Assembly (NCBI GenBank): GCA_019916065.1
Contig: CM034233.1
Span: 4,529,501 to 4,593,500 of the forward strand
Source: Vitellaria paradoxa
Lineage: Eukaryota > Streptophyta > Magnoliopsida > Ericales > Sapotaceae
Direction: 5' to 3'
DNA length: 64,000 nt
Of the stretch, positions 34,298-45,889 are shown piece by piece (the stretch's first letter is position 1; each line of letters begins with the position of its first letter). The position numbers were made by a program, and so were the translations under genes. The notes beneath the pieces were generated by a model. That model was not told the DNA's origin, searched no databases, and was given only the letters and a program-made list of their open reading frames with translations.

Positions 34298-34694
34298 CGA
34301 AAAATAATAAAAAAATTTATAGTTTAAGAAACTTTTTAACGTTTGACGTATAACCACCAAATAATATTTTTTTAGAGATGAATAGTGAAACATTTTAAAT
34401 TTTGCGTCAATTTTTTTAAGAGAGAAACATTTAAACGATTTTTTTAGCTCCGTCAGAATAATTTTATTAAAAGTGGTTGAAAAATTTTTCAAATTTATAG
34501 AAAATTTATCAGGATTTGTGAAATGTTATTGAGATTTGTAAAAATTTATTAAACTTTGTAAAAATTTGTTGAAATACGTCGATATATATAAATTTATAAA
34601 AATTTTACAAAATATGAGAGTGTAAAATGTGTTAAAGATTTTTAGAAATTTTCAGTATTTTTTTTTCGTTTTTTTGGATTGTCATGCGGGCCTA
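34271..34694. repeat. Family D element, copy with one internal unit
   Basis: Starts GGTCCCTTTGGCATAACAAA. It has one 'aagagagaaacatttaaacgatttttt' unit, then the family's 3' half ('tgtgaaatgttattgagatttgtaaaaattt... gttgaaatacgtcgatatata'). It ends GGATTGTCATGCGGGCC. Compare 35360-35844 and 62911-63525. Confidence 0.6.
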
Positions 34695-34737
34695 AATCAA
34701 TGATTGATTTCTCCAAAGTTCCTTTTGAGTTATGCTG

Positions 34738-34872
34738 TAGGAGTGTTTGGTTTCTCAAAAAAATTATTTAAAGAAATTAATTTTTATAGTTTTTTAAAAT
34801 TTTTTTAATTAAATTTTTTCAAATGTTATTTTTTACTAATATTTTTATTTTTTTTGCCATCCAAACACTGCT
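34738..34872. repeat. Short MITE-like repeat
   Basis: Starts TAGGAGTGTTTGGTTTC and ends GCCATCCAAACACTGCTTTA, an inverted pair around an AT-rich core. A T tract (about 34949-34971) lies just beyond it. Confidence 0.45.
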
Positions 34873-35359
34873 TTATCTAAGTTCAAAAACACTGAAAATT
34901 GAAATTAAACTTGACTTCTAAAAATTCCGCCTTTGATTTTTTCTCTCTCTTTTTTTTTTTTTTTTTTTTTTTCTTTCAACCAGGTTACGGTATGGGTTTT
35001 TGACCCTTACTATTTTTCTCATTTGTTAGTTTAAATATTTTTTTACTGTTAAAAAATGAGAATTTTTATTGATTCATTTTTGGTTCTTATTTTTAAAGGT
35101 GTGAGTTGTGCAATAAATTATTTACTCTTCAATTAATTATACAAATTAATTGCAGGGGATTTATTTTCTCAAATCAAAATATACAGTTAGATGTAAAATA
35201 AATATTTCATTGAATTACGTCCGATAAGTATCAATAATAAATTTTATGCAACACATATAAGTATTGTAATCTCAAAATTTCCCATTATTTGTTTAATATT
35301 AATATACATAATAATCTAAATTCATGGAATAAATTATTCAATTTGTATATAAATTAGAT

Positions 35360-35844
35360 AGCGTTTAGAGTGGTTAAAAAAAAAGAAAAAGAAAAATAAG
35401 AAAAAAATTGATTTTAGATAATTTTTTATATTTGGTATTTGTAACTCAAACCACGATTGTTTGGAGATGAAAAGTGTAACTTTTGGTTTTGTGATAAAAA
35501 GTTAGAGAGAGAAATCGTGGAAACGATTTTTTGAGTCTATTCCCACATATTTATATCAGTTAAATTTTTTTTTACTTTTACGTGAAAAAGTTAAAAAAAA
35601 AATTATGAGAGCTGCTTTTCGGTCCGTTTTTATGGATTTATGTTAGATTTGTTAAAATTTGTTAAAAAATTATTGGAGCTTGTGAAAAATTATTAGAGTA
35701 TGTGAAAAAAATATTGGAATTTGTAAAATTTTGTTGAAATAAATAGATATATATAAAAATTTATAGAAATTTTATAAAGCATGAAGCAACTAAAGTGTGT
35801 TAAAAAATTTTAAAAATTTTTGTTAATTTTTAACCAAACACTGC
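35360..35844. repeat. Family D element, copy with two internal units
   Basis: Starts AGCGTTTAGAGTGGTTAAAA and ends TTTTTAACCAAACACTGCC. It contains two units of the type 'aaaagttagagagagaaatcgtggaaacgattttttgagtctattcccacatatttatat' and the same 3' half as 34271-34694. Confidence 0.65.
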
Positions 35845-36130
35845 CATGAAACATTTAAAATTTGCGGGCACGACGTGTCCACACGATTTTGACTCCACAT
35901 TCCTGTCCACAATTTCCCAAGCTTATTGTACGGAGGAATAAACGCAAAAAAGTCACAAACGCATGATCATGAGGATGAGGTACCGTGTAGAAAAGTCTCA
36001 TGCAATTTATGGCGGTGCGTCCACCTTGATTGGATCTATCTTTTCCTTTCCAAAACCGGGATACCACGCTCCCGGTTCCAGGTAGTCAGTGCAACGCGTT
36101 ACAGCAATTACCTGTCAATTTTAACATTAC
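35845..36130. other. Unique, higher-GC spacer
   Basis: This 285-bp stretch is richer in GC than both neighbours and has an open frame on each strand (35855-36067 minus, 35926-36144 plus). Neither resembles a known protein. Possibly a remnant of unique sequence between repeats. Confidence 0.35.
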
Positions 36131-36585
36131 TATGGCTCGTTTGAAGCTAAAAAATTAAAATTAAAAAATTTTTAAAAATTTTAAAAGTTTTCAAATCTTT
36201 TCAATTATATTTTGTTACTTATCATTTTTACATCACATCAATTTCATTTATTGGTTTTTTTTGATTTTTTTAGGACTCTAAACGCACCCTATGTTTATGT
36301 TTCCGTTTGGAATAAAGAAAACATTTTAAAAAATACTAAAAAATTTTAAAAATTATTTTTTTATTTTAAATTACAAACCTATAACTTATCTCATTTTATC
36401 TTATTTTAGATGCGTTTAGAATGATAAAAAGTGAGATAATTTGTAAATTTTTAATTTACACGGTAAAATAAAAAAGAAATAATTTTTAGAGATTTTAAAT
36501 ATTTTTAAAATTTTTTAGTAATTTTTCGCAACCTAAATATATCTTTTGTCTTACTTTTTACCATTTCAAACGTGTCCTATGCAAT
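36131..36585. repeat. Cluster of three adjacent MITE-like repeats
   Basis: 36131-36290 (GCTCGTTTGAAGC to CTCTAAACGCACCC) is followed by a truncated family A copy in reverse orientation (36301-36411). A family A copy in forward orientation (36412-36582, ATGCGTTTAGAATGATAAAA to TTTCAAACGTGTCC) comes next. The last two lie head to head. Confidence 0.55.
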
Positions 36586-36616
36586 TTATAAAAAAATTAA
36601 TTAATACATTACATTA

Positions 36617-36872
36617 TCCGGATGTTTGGAGCACAAAAAAGTATCAGAGAAAACAAAAAGCAGTTAAACCGGAGAAAATTTGGAATATTTGGTGTGTTGT
36701 CCAAAAAGTTGGAGGAAGTTAAAGATTTTTTAAAATAGTTAAAAAACATTTTAAAAATTATTAAAATTTGATAAGAAATTAGAAAAAAAATTAAAAATTT
36801 CTAGTGCGAAAAAAATTAATAATAGTTAAAATTTTTAAAATTTTTTTGTAATTTTTTATGTTTCAAACAGGT
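36617..36872. repeat. MITE-like AT-rich repeat
   Basis: Starts CCGGATGTTTGGAGCAC and ends TTTATGTTTCAAACAGGT. The interior is almost entirely A/T. Confidence 0.4.
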
Positions 36873-37090
36873 ACAATATATCATGTTTCAATTAATACAA
36901 CAAATTACATAGATACGTTGTATCCTTTTTCAACAGTTTCTCCAACTATATCCACGGCAAGTAAAAAAATTTCGTAGTTGATTGTGTAAGTTTAATTTAA
37001 ATTATTCTTATTAAAAATTATATTAAAATACATTTTTTCTTGATTTACTAATTTTATTCAGTTTTAAAGTATATTAATTTTGTTTGTAAA

Positions 37091-37420
37091 GTGTCATTTG
37101 ATTTATTTTTCTACTTTTTTTTCTATTTTTATTTTGTATTTTTTGTTTTAAGTGCATTTGTCATTTTACGCTTTTGAAAACAACGAAAACAATTAAAACA
37201 CTTAGTCACCTCTGTTTTAAAAATTTATTTTAAAAAAACAGAAAATGAGTTTACATATAAAATGAAAAATGACAAAATTTTGTTTTGAACTTTTTTAACT
37301 CAAAATAAGAAAATTTTCAAAATAAAGAAAATATAACATCTTCTATTTTCTTATTTAAGAATTTTTAAAACATAAAATACATAAAAGAGAAAAATAGAAA
37401 AGCAAACTAAATTTCACCTA
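37091..37420. repeat. MITE-like family B copy (about 330 bp)
   Basis: Starts GTGTCATTTGATTTATTTTT and ends AAAGCAAACTAAATTTCACC, inverted relatives of each other. The shared interior reads 'cattttacgcttttgaaaac...aaatgagtttacatataaaatgaaaaatgacaaaa'. Other copies: 54714-55039 (opposite orientation) and 58501-58829; partial at 51884-52085. Confidence 0.65.
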
Positions 37421-37865
37421 AATTTTTTAGACATAACCGGAATATTTTTCTTATTTTTTATAAATTTAAATTTATGAAATTAAACTTAAATCAACCCAAA
37501 ACTAAGGGAGTTATAAGTCAATAAATTATTGTAATAAAAGTTAGTTTGATCTCATGAAAGTTTTGGTAAATTATACACAAACTGAATTTGAATTATTTGA
37601 TTCATTTTATGGCACTAACTTTAATCTAGATAGTTAGAATTACAATCATTATTAACTGATTTTTTTTCTTATTTAAAAGCATCAGATAAGAGATTATTAT
37701 TAAATAAAAAAAGTATAATATTTTTTTCCAACATTTGTAAAGAGAAAGAAAGATACAGAGAGAGAGAGACACAATAAACCAACAAAGGCCAGGGTTTTAC
37801 AATACATACGGCACCGAAACAAGGAGGTAACAACGATGCAAAGAAACTATCAAAACGAACAGCTG

Positions 37866-38003
37866 TGTTTCGTTGGTTAAAATTAATTAAAATTTATTAA
37901 TTTTTTTATATATTTTTTTCAAAATTTACTTAAATATTATTTTTACATTAAATTTTTATATTTTTATTATATTTTTTAACTAAATTTTTACCAACCAAAC
38001 ATC
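37866..38003. repeat. MITE-like family C copy 2 (inverted)
   Basis: Reads GTTTCGTTGGTTAAAATT to TTTTTACCAACCAAACATC. It lies about 95 bp from the stop codon of the PADRE gene and could be in its 3' flank. Confidence 0.5.
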
Positions 38004-38096
38004 TAATTATTCAGCTTGATTGCATCTTCTTGTTCAGCCGTTGTTGAACTTCATCGTATATGCAACTAATTATAACAGAAAAAAAAAAAAAAAAAA

Positions 38097-38777
38097 TTAA
38101 TAAAGCTGGAGAACTGATCCTTCGTAAATGGTAGTCAACTTAGCCCTGAAGGATCGAACTGCCATCTTAGCGCGTTTTGAAGAGTACCTCTGCAACTTGC
38201 GAATAGAACCCGATCTTGATATTCGTGCACCGGCTGGCTCATCGGAGAAGCCTTTTTTAGCCGCCAGGATCAGTCCTTCACTCTCCATCTTGTTATAGTC
38301 ACCGTTGTCCGAAACTCTTTGATTATTGATTTGTTCAACTGTGGGGGAAATTCGAGCCGTTTTATTTGGACGGCGGGGAAAGAAGGAGCAGCGGGAGGTT
38401 TTGTTGTTAAAATTGCAGGAATTGAGGGCGACACTGGCCTTTACGGCCAAAGCTGCCATGTCGGAGGCTGTGAGGCGGTACTGAAGTTTAGAGATTGGGA
38501 GAACGAAGTAGATTTGATTCGCCTGAAGTTGTTCTTGGGCAGCCATGGCCGGTATGTAGTCGTCGGAGTACAACCTGTCGGAATTGCAGACGAAAAACGT
38601 CGACGACGACGAAGAATCCGAAGAAGAAGGCTTCATGAACTCCATCATCAACAGAACCTGAGAGACGCTAATCGGAACTGCATACTGGCGCAGATCACCG
38701 TTAGGCGATATGATATTAGCGGTCGGACGTTCACCATCCGTTCGAGTATTCGCTGTTGAAGACAAACACCCACCCAT
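38097..38777 (-). CDS. PADRE (DUF4228) protein with MGxC N-terminus
   Basis: An intact single-exon gene for 226 residues. The start was chosen at ATG 38777 because the longer frame opens only with TTG. The N-terminus MGGCLSS offers Gly2 for myristoylation and Cys4 for palmitoylation, so the protein may be membrane-associated. After a short N-terminal beta-rich segment (NGDLRQYAVPISVSQVL) come FFVCNSDRLYSDDYIPAM and QANQIYFVLPISKLQYRLTA, the characteristic PADRE blocks. A disordered basic C-terminal tail (SGSIRKLQRYSSKRAK) follows. PADRE genes are plant-specific and many respond to pathogens or abiotic stress; molecular function is not established. A GA tract (minus strand) lies 250-280 bp upstream. 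Confidence 0.88.
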   Translation of the reverse strand: MGGCLSSTANTRTDGERPTANIISPNGDLRQYAVPISVSQVLLMMEFMKPSSSDSSSSSTFFVCNSDRLYSDDYIPAMAAQEQLQANQIYFVLPISKLQYRLTASDMAALAVKASVALNSCNFNNKTSRCSFFPRRPNKTARISPTVEQINNQRVSDNGDYNKMESEGLILAAKKGFSDEPAGARISRSGSIRKLQRYSSKRAKMAVRSFRAKLTTIYEGSVLQLY

Positions 38778-39022
38778 CTGTGCGTAATACAAATGTTTTT
38801 ACATGCAAAACGTATCTATATATGTAAATTATTGCCTGCGGAAATGAAAGAAAGGAGATTTCGAGTTTCGATTTGTGAGTGAGAAATGGAAAATGAAGGT
38901 CAGAGCTGAGCAAACAACAATACGTAACGGAGAAAATGAGGCGGCCACCAACGTGGACGGAATTTAAAGAGAGAGAGAAATGGGAAATCAAGTTGGGAGA
39001 GGGGAGATTTTTTTAAATTTGA

Positions 39023-39026
<4 letters not shown>

Positions 39027-39059
<33 letters not shown>
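39027..39059 (-). promoter_or_regulatory. GA (CT on +) microsatellite upstream of the PADRE gene
   Basis: An almost perfect CT dinucleotide run on the plus strand, GA on the gene's strand, in the likely promoter/5' UTR. Same arrangement as the tract before the LYK5-like gene. Confidence 0.45.
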
Positions 39060-39289
39060 GTCAAAGTCATTGTTCTAGACCACTCGTCCTTTTGTTCACC
39101 GAAAAGGCTATCACTGCAATCTCATTCCCAGGGAGTTCCCAGTGGGCTCCGCGCACAAAAAGAAATGGTTGTCACCGTCCGCCAGTGTGGTTACAGTGCC
39201 ACACGCGGCTTTATAGATTCTAAAGTGAGGGCGGAGTGCATTAAAGCACAATTCGTTCCAACAAATTTTTGTTATTTATGGTAAGAAGT

Positions 39290-39612
39290 GTTTACTTTGG
39301 AGAGTCAAATTTGATTAAAATTTGTTAGTATTTGTTAATTTGTTAATTTATTTTACATCAACTTTTTTACATTCTTTAAGAAACATATCAAACATGTAAT
39401 ATTAAAATTTACCTTCTTTTGTTTTTTTAATCAAAATTTTGACATTTCAAATAGGCACTCCAAACAAACACTAATATTGCGTACTAAAAAATACTAAAAA
39501 TCCCTGAAAACTTCCAAGCATGTCTACTTTTTATATCACTACATGATTTACAAATTCACAAATTATTTCAAATTATTTCACTTTATAATTTTGTCACTCC
39601 AAACGCTCTCTA
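39290..39612. repeat. Two adjacent MITE-like repeats
   Basis: 39290-39475 starts GTGTTTACTTTGGAGAGTCA and ends GACATTTCAAATAGGCACTCC. Directly beside it, a family A copy in reverse orientation ends TTTTGTCACTCCAAACGCTC at about 39610. A partial family A-like end (GGGTGTGTTTGGAGCTC) follows at 39660. Confidence 0.5.
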
Positions 39613-39734
39613 AATATTTGTATGTATGTATATATGTCAACTAGTCAATTGTAATATTAGGGTGTGTTTGGAGCTCTATAAAAAAGAATAAATTCCTATA
39701 AAATTTAAATTTTTTACTCACTGTATGAATTGCA

Positions 39735-39990
39735 AAATAAATCTCAATAAATTAATAGTTGTCTGACAAAGTTGGAACAACCTCAGACTAAGATTTGTTC
39801 ACTTTTCCATTTTTAATTACGTGATCATTTTTGTTATATTGTTTCAATATAATCTATAACACTTGACCTCTGCTATCATATTAGAAATGCGTTGTGCGTT
39901 TTTTTCTCTGTGGAGCTTCAATTTTGTCCTCAAATAAGCGCATGGTATTTGCAATTATCAATATTTCCTCAAGATCAAATACAATAACAT
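39735..39990 (-). pseudogene. CPL1-like CTD-phosphatase fragment, copy 1 (very decayed)
   Basis: Minus-strand translation gives [20 protein letters not shown], a decayed form of the [19 protein letters not shown] block of plant RNA polymerase II CTD phosphatase-like 1. The catalytic DxDxT motif is already lost (DLEEI). Frameshifts and stops follow. The fragment begins a block that is repeated at 46297-47315. Confidence 0.65.
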
Positions 39991-40505
39991 AGCATCTAAG
40001 ATTTACATGAGAAGGCAAAATTTATAAAATCTCAATGCTACATTAAATTCTTAGAAACACGAGCAAATTACTTGAATTAGCTAGAATTTTTTAAAGATAT
40101 TTTCCTAGAAGCTTCAATAGTTATGGATATCTTCAGATTGTTCTAACACCAATCTATAGACTAGTATAAATAGGTCATCTTGGGTTTCATTTGTAGCAAG
40201 CGAGAGTAAGAAGCTTTCAAGAGAATAAAGTGCCAGGGGCAACTCTAACTTAGTGTGTAAGAAGGCTAAGGTGTAAAATTCCTTTTTGAGGCTAGTATGT
40301 AAATGTTAGATTGTGAGCATTAATGTCATTTGTACACATTTTTTGCACAAAGTTTCCTAAATAAAATTCTTATTTATTTAAAGTAGGTACTTTCACTCAA
40401 CATGAACTCCATTTTCAAGGAACACCAAATGAAGTAATGGCGTAAAGCACTTCAAATGGTGGACACCTCTTACTGCGTTGCATGAAGTGAGAGATCCAAA
40501 TTTCT
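39740..40505. repeat. Long dispersed direct repeat, copy 1
   Basis: From the CPL1-like fragment through 'ctagtataaataggtcatcttgggtttcattt' to 'gcatgaagtgagagatcc' the sequence matches 46297-47315 in the same orientation with many substitutions. The partner has about 220 extra bases. The part outside the gene fragment has LTR-like features: a TATAAATAGG box (about 40165) and an AATAAA near 40361. Confidence 0.7.
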
Positions 40506-41564
40506 TTTTCCTCGTGCCAACACCACCACCACCCCATCCTCCACTTCCATTGAATTGTCATTCAAATGTGGCAAATTTACTCAAATAATGATCCAAGAGA
40601 AAATTAAGATTTTCATTCATAAGCTTGTGGTTGTTGAAAATTTTTAAAAGATTTATAGCATAAAAGAGAAAAATAGAAAGTTTCGATAGTCAATTTGATG
40701 ATTGATTGATAAAAAGTACGAACCAGTTGGAGTTAGAGTTAATTGTATAACTTACACACACATTCATGATGTATGTCACAATTATACGATGATGTGGTAC
40801 ACGATTAGATCTAATCGTATATGATGGGTAATTCATGAAGTTTTTTTTTTTTTTTTTTTGTGTCTTTAATCTTTTTTCTTTGTAATTCTTTTTATGGACA
40901 TAGATAATATTCTTAAAAGTTTGCAAACAAAAACAATTAAATTTTGGCTAAAACAAGCATATAAAACGAAAAAGATTAAAATAAAAAAGCCAATATTGCT
41001 TTTAGAATAAGGAAGAGAAACTCTTTTACTTCTGGTTACAAAATATGATCGTTGGTACAGCTCCATTTGACCAGTGCAATTATATGTGTATGATTTTGAT
41101 GCCGTATTTTAGAATTTTCTTAGATGTCGAGTAATATAAAATAAAGTAGAACAACTTAAGGTTTGTTAGTTTTTTATCCAAAAAATGAGATAAAACACCA
41201 ATCAAATTAAAACTTATAAAATTTGTTAATCTTATGTAAAATAAATAAAACCTAGTAACTTTTAATAAGCTGGTTGAGATCAAATAAAAATTAAAATAAA
41301 GTAAGCGTATTTCATAAATCTCCAATAACACAAAACAATTAATTGGCAGATGTTCATAATTAACTACAAGCAATAATAAAGAACAAATTTAAGTCAATAA
41401 TTAATCCTACCAAAGAAAAGATAAAAAGTCCAAATATTTAGGTGTTGTGTATATTTTTCTTCAGGTTATCAAACTTGTTTTATAATTATATCGAGATAAT
41501 TATCTTCACTTCATCATTTTCTTTCTTCTAGCATTAAACATTTTTAAACAAATGAATTGGGAAT
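40506..41564. other. AT-rich intergenic region
   Basis: No gene. A T run lies at about 40840-40859. Open frames on the minus strand (40690-41373) are lysine/phenylalanine/isoleucine-rich and look AT-driven. Confidence 0.5.
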
Positions 41565-42468
41565 AATTAATTGGATTTATTTCACTCTCACCCCCTATAA
41601 TTTTGGCTTTATACACTCATATCTCATAGGTTTCATAAATATACATCTAAACCCTTTGAAATTTAATAAATGTGCACCCAGACTCTCTCTCTTAAATTTT
41701 TCATCCGAAAATAACTTTTGGCCAATTAAATGTTATAAAATTACCTTTATACCCTTACTATTAATATAAAAAATGTATTAAAAAAAAAGAAAACTGAGAG
41801 TAAAGTTCTTCGTTTATTGTTTGATACTAATAGAAAAGAAGTAAAAGAAAAAGGAAAACTAATTTTTTTCTTTTTAATGTTTAGTTTATTATGTTATTAA
41901 CAGAAAATAGTAACGATAATTTATATATATATATATGTATAATTACTACTTTATATATAATATAAATTTAAAATATTGATGTGAAGTACAATATATAATT
42001 TAAACTACTAATATGGAAAAATTTTTACAAAAAAATTTATAGACTAATTATAGTGTAATTTTATTTTCATTTTTAGTTTATTAGATTGCTAATTGAAAAA
42101 AATAATTTATAATGTATAATTACTAATTTATATATAATAATAACTTAAAATATTAATGCGAAGAGTCATAATTTAAAGTACTAATACTGAAAAGGTTCAC
42201 AAAAATTTCTAATAAATTAATTAATTATAAAGTAATTTTTATATAAAAATATATGCCATATCATAATATAAATATATTTTTATTAATACTAAGGATATAA
42301 AAGTAATTTTATAATATTAAATTGGTCAAAAGTTATTTTTTGAATAAAAAATTTAACAGAATGTAATATAAACTTTAAGACGTATAAGTGTACATTTATA
42401 AAACTTGTGAATTTAAGTGTATAAAATTGAAACCATCATAGTGTAAGTGAAATAAATACCAATTAATT
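41565..42468. mobile_element. Fold-back/MULE-MITE-type element with ~200-bp inverted repeats
   Basis: The left arm (about 41565-41778) and right arm (about 42270-42468) are inverted copies. Both contain, in order from the end, AATTAATTGG, ATTTATTTCACT, a 'tatacacttat' block, an 'ataaatgtacac' block, a 'taacttttggccaatt' block and ATTATAAAATTACTTTTATA. The centre is AT-rich with its own TA/AT repeats. No transposase frame exists. Long inverted repeats without coding sequence suggest a non-autonomous Mutator-like or fold-back element. The flanking AATTAA is ambiguous as a target duplication. Confidence 0.65.
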
Positions 42469-45400
42469 TGAAACAATTTAACTGTTTAACTATAATTTTT
42501 ATTTTTACCTTTTAATTAACATGGTTAGAAGCTTCTTATACCTTCCACTCCGAGAATATAATTTTCGGGTGTAAATGGCCGTATCTAGAATCATTCCCGC
42601 GGTTGGCTGACAAGTCACGGTTACTCGCTGGCGGCAAGCTTCTGGAACAAGTAACATACCGCTTACTTACCAAAAAAAAAAAAAACATGCCGCTTGGACT
42701 TTTTCTTTGTGAAGAAAAATAATTTTCCACTTGGTTTTTGACACGTGAAAATTCATTACAAATAATAAATAAATTATAAAATTTTTTAATTTACTTTAAT
42801 AAAATTTTAGTACGTGTCACCTTTTATATTAATTTTTTATCAACTAAACACCGCTAATCAATAAAATAAATACTAAAGTACTACCTGAATTGAAATAAAA
42901 ATAACAGTAAATCCAAATTAAGCACCTTCCTTTGGAATTAAATATTGGACCATCTTTAGTTTTTACAAACATTTGCCTATTCTTTGTCATTAATGCTTGT
43001 TTATTTTTATTTATAAAATTTTCATAAATATACCCTTTTTACTAACATAAAAAGAAATACAAAAGAAAAAAAAAGACAATAGACATTCTCTCTTTAAAAA
43101 GGGAAATGAAAATGGGAGAATAAAATAAAATATTTTCTTAATGAGAATGAATATTTGCATTTGGAATAAATATACCTAATAAAATAATAAATAGAAGTGT
43201 AAAAATATATTTACGTTATCTCATAACAATCTAAATTTATGCTAATTTATTAAAGGTCCATTAGATATGATATAAAATGTTGAAAAAATTTAAAAATTTT
43301 TAAAAATTATTCATCTTTATTTTATTGTAGGAATTACATATTCACACATAAATTATTTCAAATTATCTCACTTTTTATCACTTTAAATCTCTCCTTGAAA
43401 TTTAAAGGAGTGTAGGGAGGATGACCCTCGGCAGTTAGATTTTTTATTTTTTTATTTTATTTTTTTCCTTGATGTGTGCTTTTGTTGTGTTTTGTGTGAC
43501 CGGGTGAGGAGAGACTACGTGGAGCATTGGCTTACTTTATTTATTTTTAATTATTGTTAAGAATATTTTTGTATTATTTTATATTTTATATATATTTATT
43601 CATTATCTATCATGAAATTAAATATATTATAAAATTCGTAATAAAACGTAAATGCTTTGGGATTTGTATGAAAATGACATATTGTTTCACCTTGAGTCGA
43701 TACATCTATTTTGAATTTTTTATTTAGATACTAATTTTTTTATGTTAAAATTTCAGTGATTATTAACAATTCAACACACATTTTATTTTTTATATTTTAT
43801 TTTTTTATTTAGAGGATTGACACATGTTACATTTTTATTTTTTTATAAGTTTATAATGGAATTTTTTATTATTGTTAAAGGTATTTGAAGAATTGTTTGT
43901 AGTCTGACATGTGTAGCATTTTTTTGTATTTTATTTTTTTATTAATAATAACTTGTGTCCACGACAATCTGAATAAAATTAGTATTAAGTTTCCTATATA
44001 GTTGAAACTTTACATAAAAAGTTCAAATCAAAAAAATTATGATAATTCATAAGTTTTAATTTTTTTAAAACTTTAGACCCTAATAACTATTACTTATGTT
44101 TTGGTTTTTCTCTCTCTCCAATTAATTTTTGATAAGTACATATGATGTTTTAACTTGGAAGATCCAACTTTCTAAAAATCATAATTGGACGAAATTTAAA
44201 TTGACACTTTTAATTTGCACAAGATCTTTACCCTTAAAATATGATGAAATTTAAAATGTTTAATTTGTTTTGAGAGATAGATGATAGTGCGGTCCACTAA
44301 AATAAAAATTGAGTAGAAAGTTAAAAATATAAAAATAATCTGAATCGTTGAATAAAATAAAAAATAATTCTTAACTATTAGATCTTATTTTGTAAGAGAG
44401 ATATTTTTAAAAATCGTTCTATTTTATTGTATAAATTTGAAGTATTAATACATATCACATTTTTTTATAACTATATAGTAAATTATTATGTTATAAATTA
44501 GATATTTAAAATTTTTTAAATATTTAAATATTACATATTTGTTACATAAAATATTTATTTTATATTATATATATATATTTATAATTAAATATATTACAGA
44601 AATTCACAACAATGGGAGGATGATGGTTCTGCCAATGTATTATTATAGCCTGTAGGAATTCAAATGTCTCAAAGTGGAACTTTTTTTCGGACTGATTCGA
44701 AACATGGTAGGCCAAAATATCCATATTTTGCTGCGGAATTTAAAAAAAAATAATAATAAATTTTGATTCAAAAGTTTTCAAATTGTAAAGGATGAATTGA
44801 AATGCGGTTTTCCATCTCATAGTTTTGCATTAGGTAAATATATATGTTTTTTTAAAAAAATTACTGAATTTAATTTTTTTTAGGATAATTGAAATTGTGT
44901 CTAAGCCTTTAAAGTATATTTATTTATTTATTTTTGAAGGAGAGGGAATTTGGAATCTCAACTCCAAGTATATTAGTAAAGCGTTCAAGCCAATTCAACT
45001 ATGGCATCATTTATTATTATGAAAATTCTAAATAATTAAATTTTTTGATTAAAAATTTAAAAAACTAAATATAAAAAATTTTATTTCAGGTATACTGAAG
45101 TTTTATAAGAAATACAATTAGTTTCTGCACCAGATACAAATTAGAGGACAATGGGAATTAATGTATTTAAAATTTAAAAATTTTAATTTATAAAAAAAAA
45201 AAATGAGATGATGAATTTATCAGAGGACAGAAAGTGATCATTCTATCTCTATTACAAGAAATTTCCTTAAATAGAAAAGCCACCCCAGATGTCCTAAAAA
45301 TAAAACATAAAGCTCACTAGCCCTCCTCTACGTAACTCAAAAGTCATTTACCCATTTAAGGGCACCTTAATTAAGCTAAGAATGCTTCTCATCTAACACT

Positions 45401-45889
45401 TTTTTTTTTTTTTTTTAAGAATTTTGTGTTAGAATGATTTGTGAATGAAATTTTTGTTAATTAATAAAGAAAAAATTAAATAAAAATAAAATTTTAGCAA
45501 AAAAAAATTCTATTTTCATGGATCCAATCTTTGAAATGCTAAAAGAGTGAACTTTAGAAAATTAAAATTCTAAATCCATGAATTTTTACAGAAAAAATCA
45601 AATAAAAATAAAGTTTTATACTAAAATTTCTATTTTAATGAAATGAAAATTTCGAGTATATAAATTTTTACTTTGTGTAATTGTTTTTAGCATACCTTAT
45701 TATGTATTGGATGAAAATAGGGTGTACAAAAATTCATATATTTAGAATTCTAACTTTTCAATTCAGTAAAATAAAATAAAATTAATTTACTATCCTAAAA
45801 TTTATTTTTTAAATTCTGTGTAATTAAAATTCAATTTTTTAGTGTTTCAAAAATTAGCTAGGCAGTTGAAAATTGAATAATTTTACTAA
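42469..45889. other. AT-rich intergenic region
   Basis: No gene. A family A-like repeat in reverse orientation spans about 43255-43396. Near 42540-42730 a slightly GC-richer patch holds a 64-codon minus-strand frame of no recognised family. Confidence 0.5.

Noticed and set aside
38319..38759. 146-codon plus-strand frame over the PADRE gene
   Set aside because: Antisense shadow; the minus-strand PADRE frame has clear family motifs.
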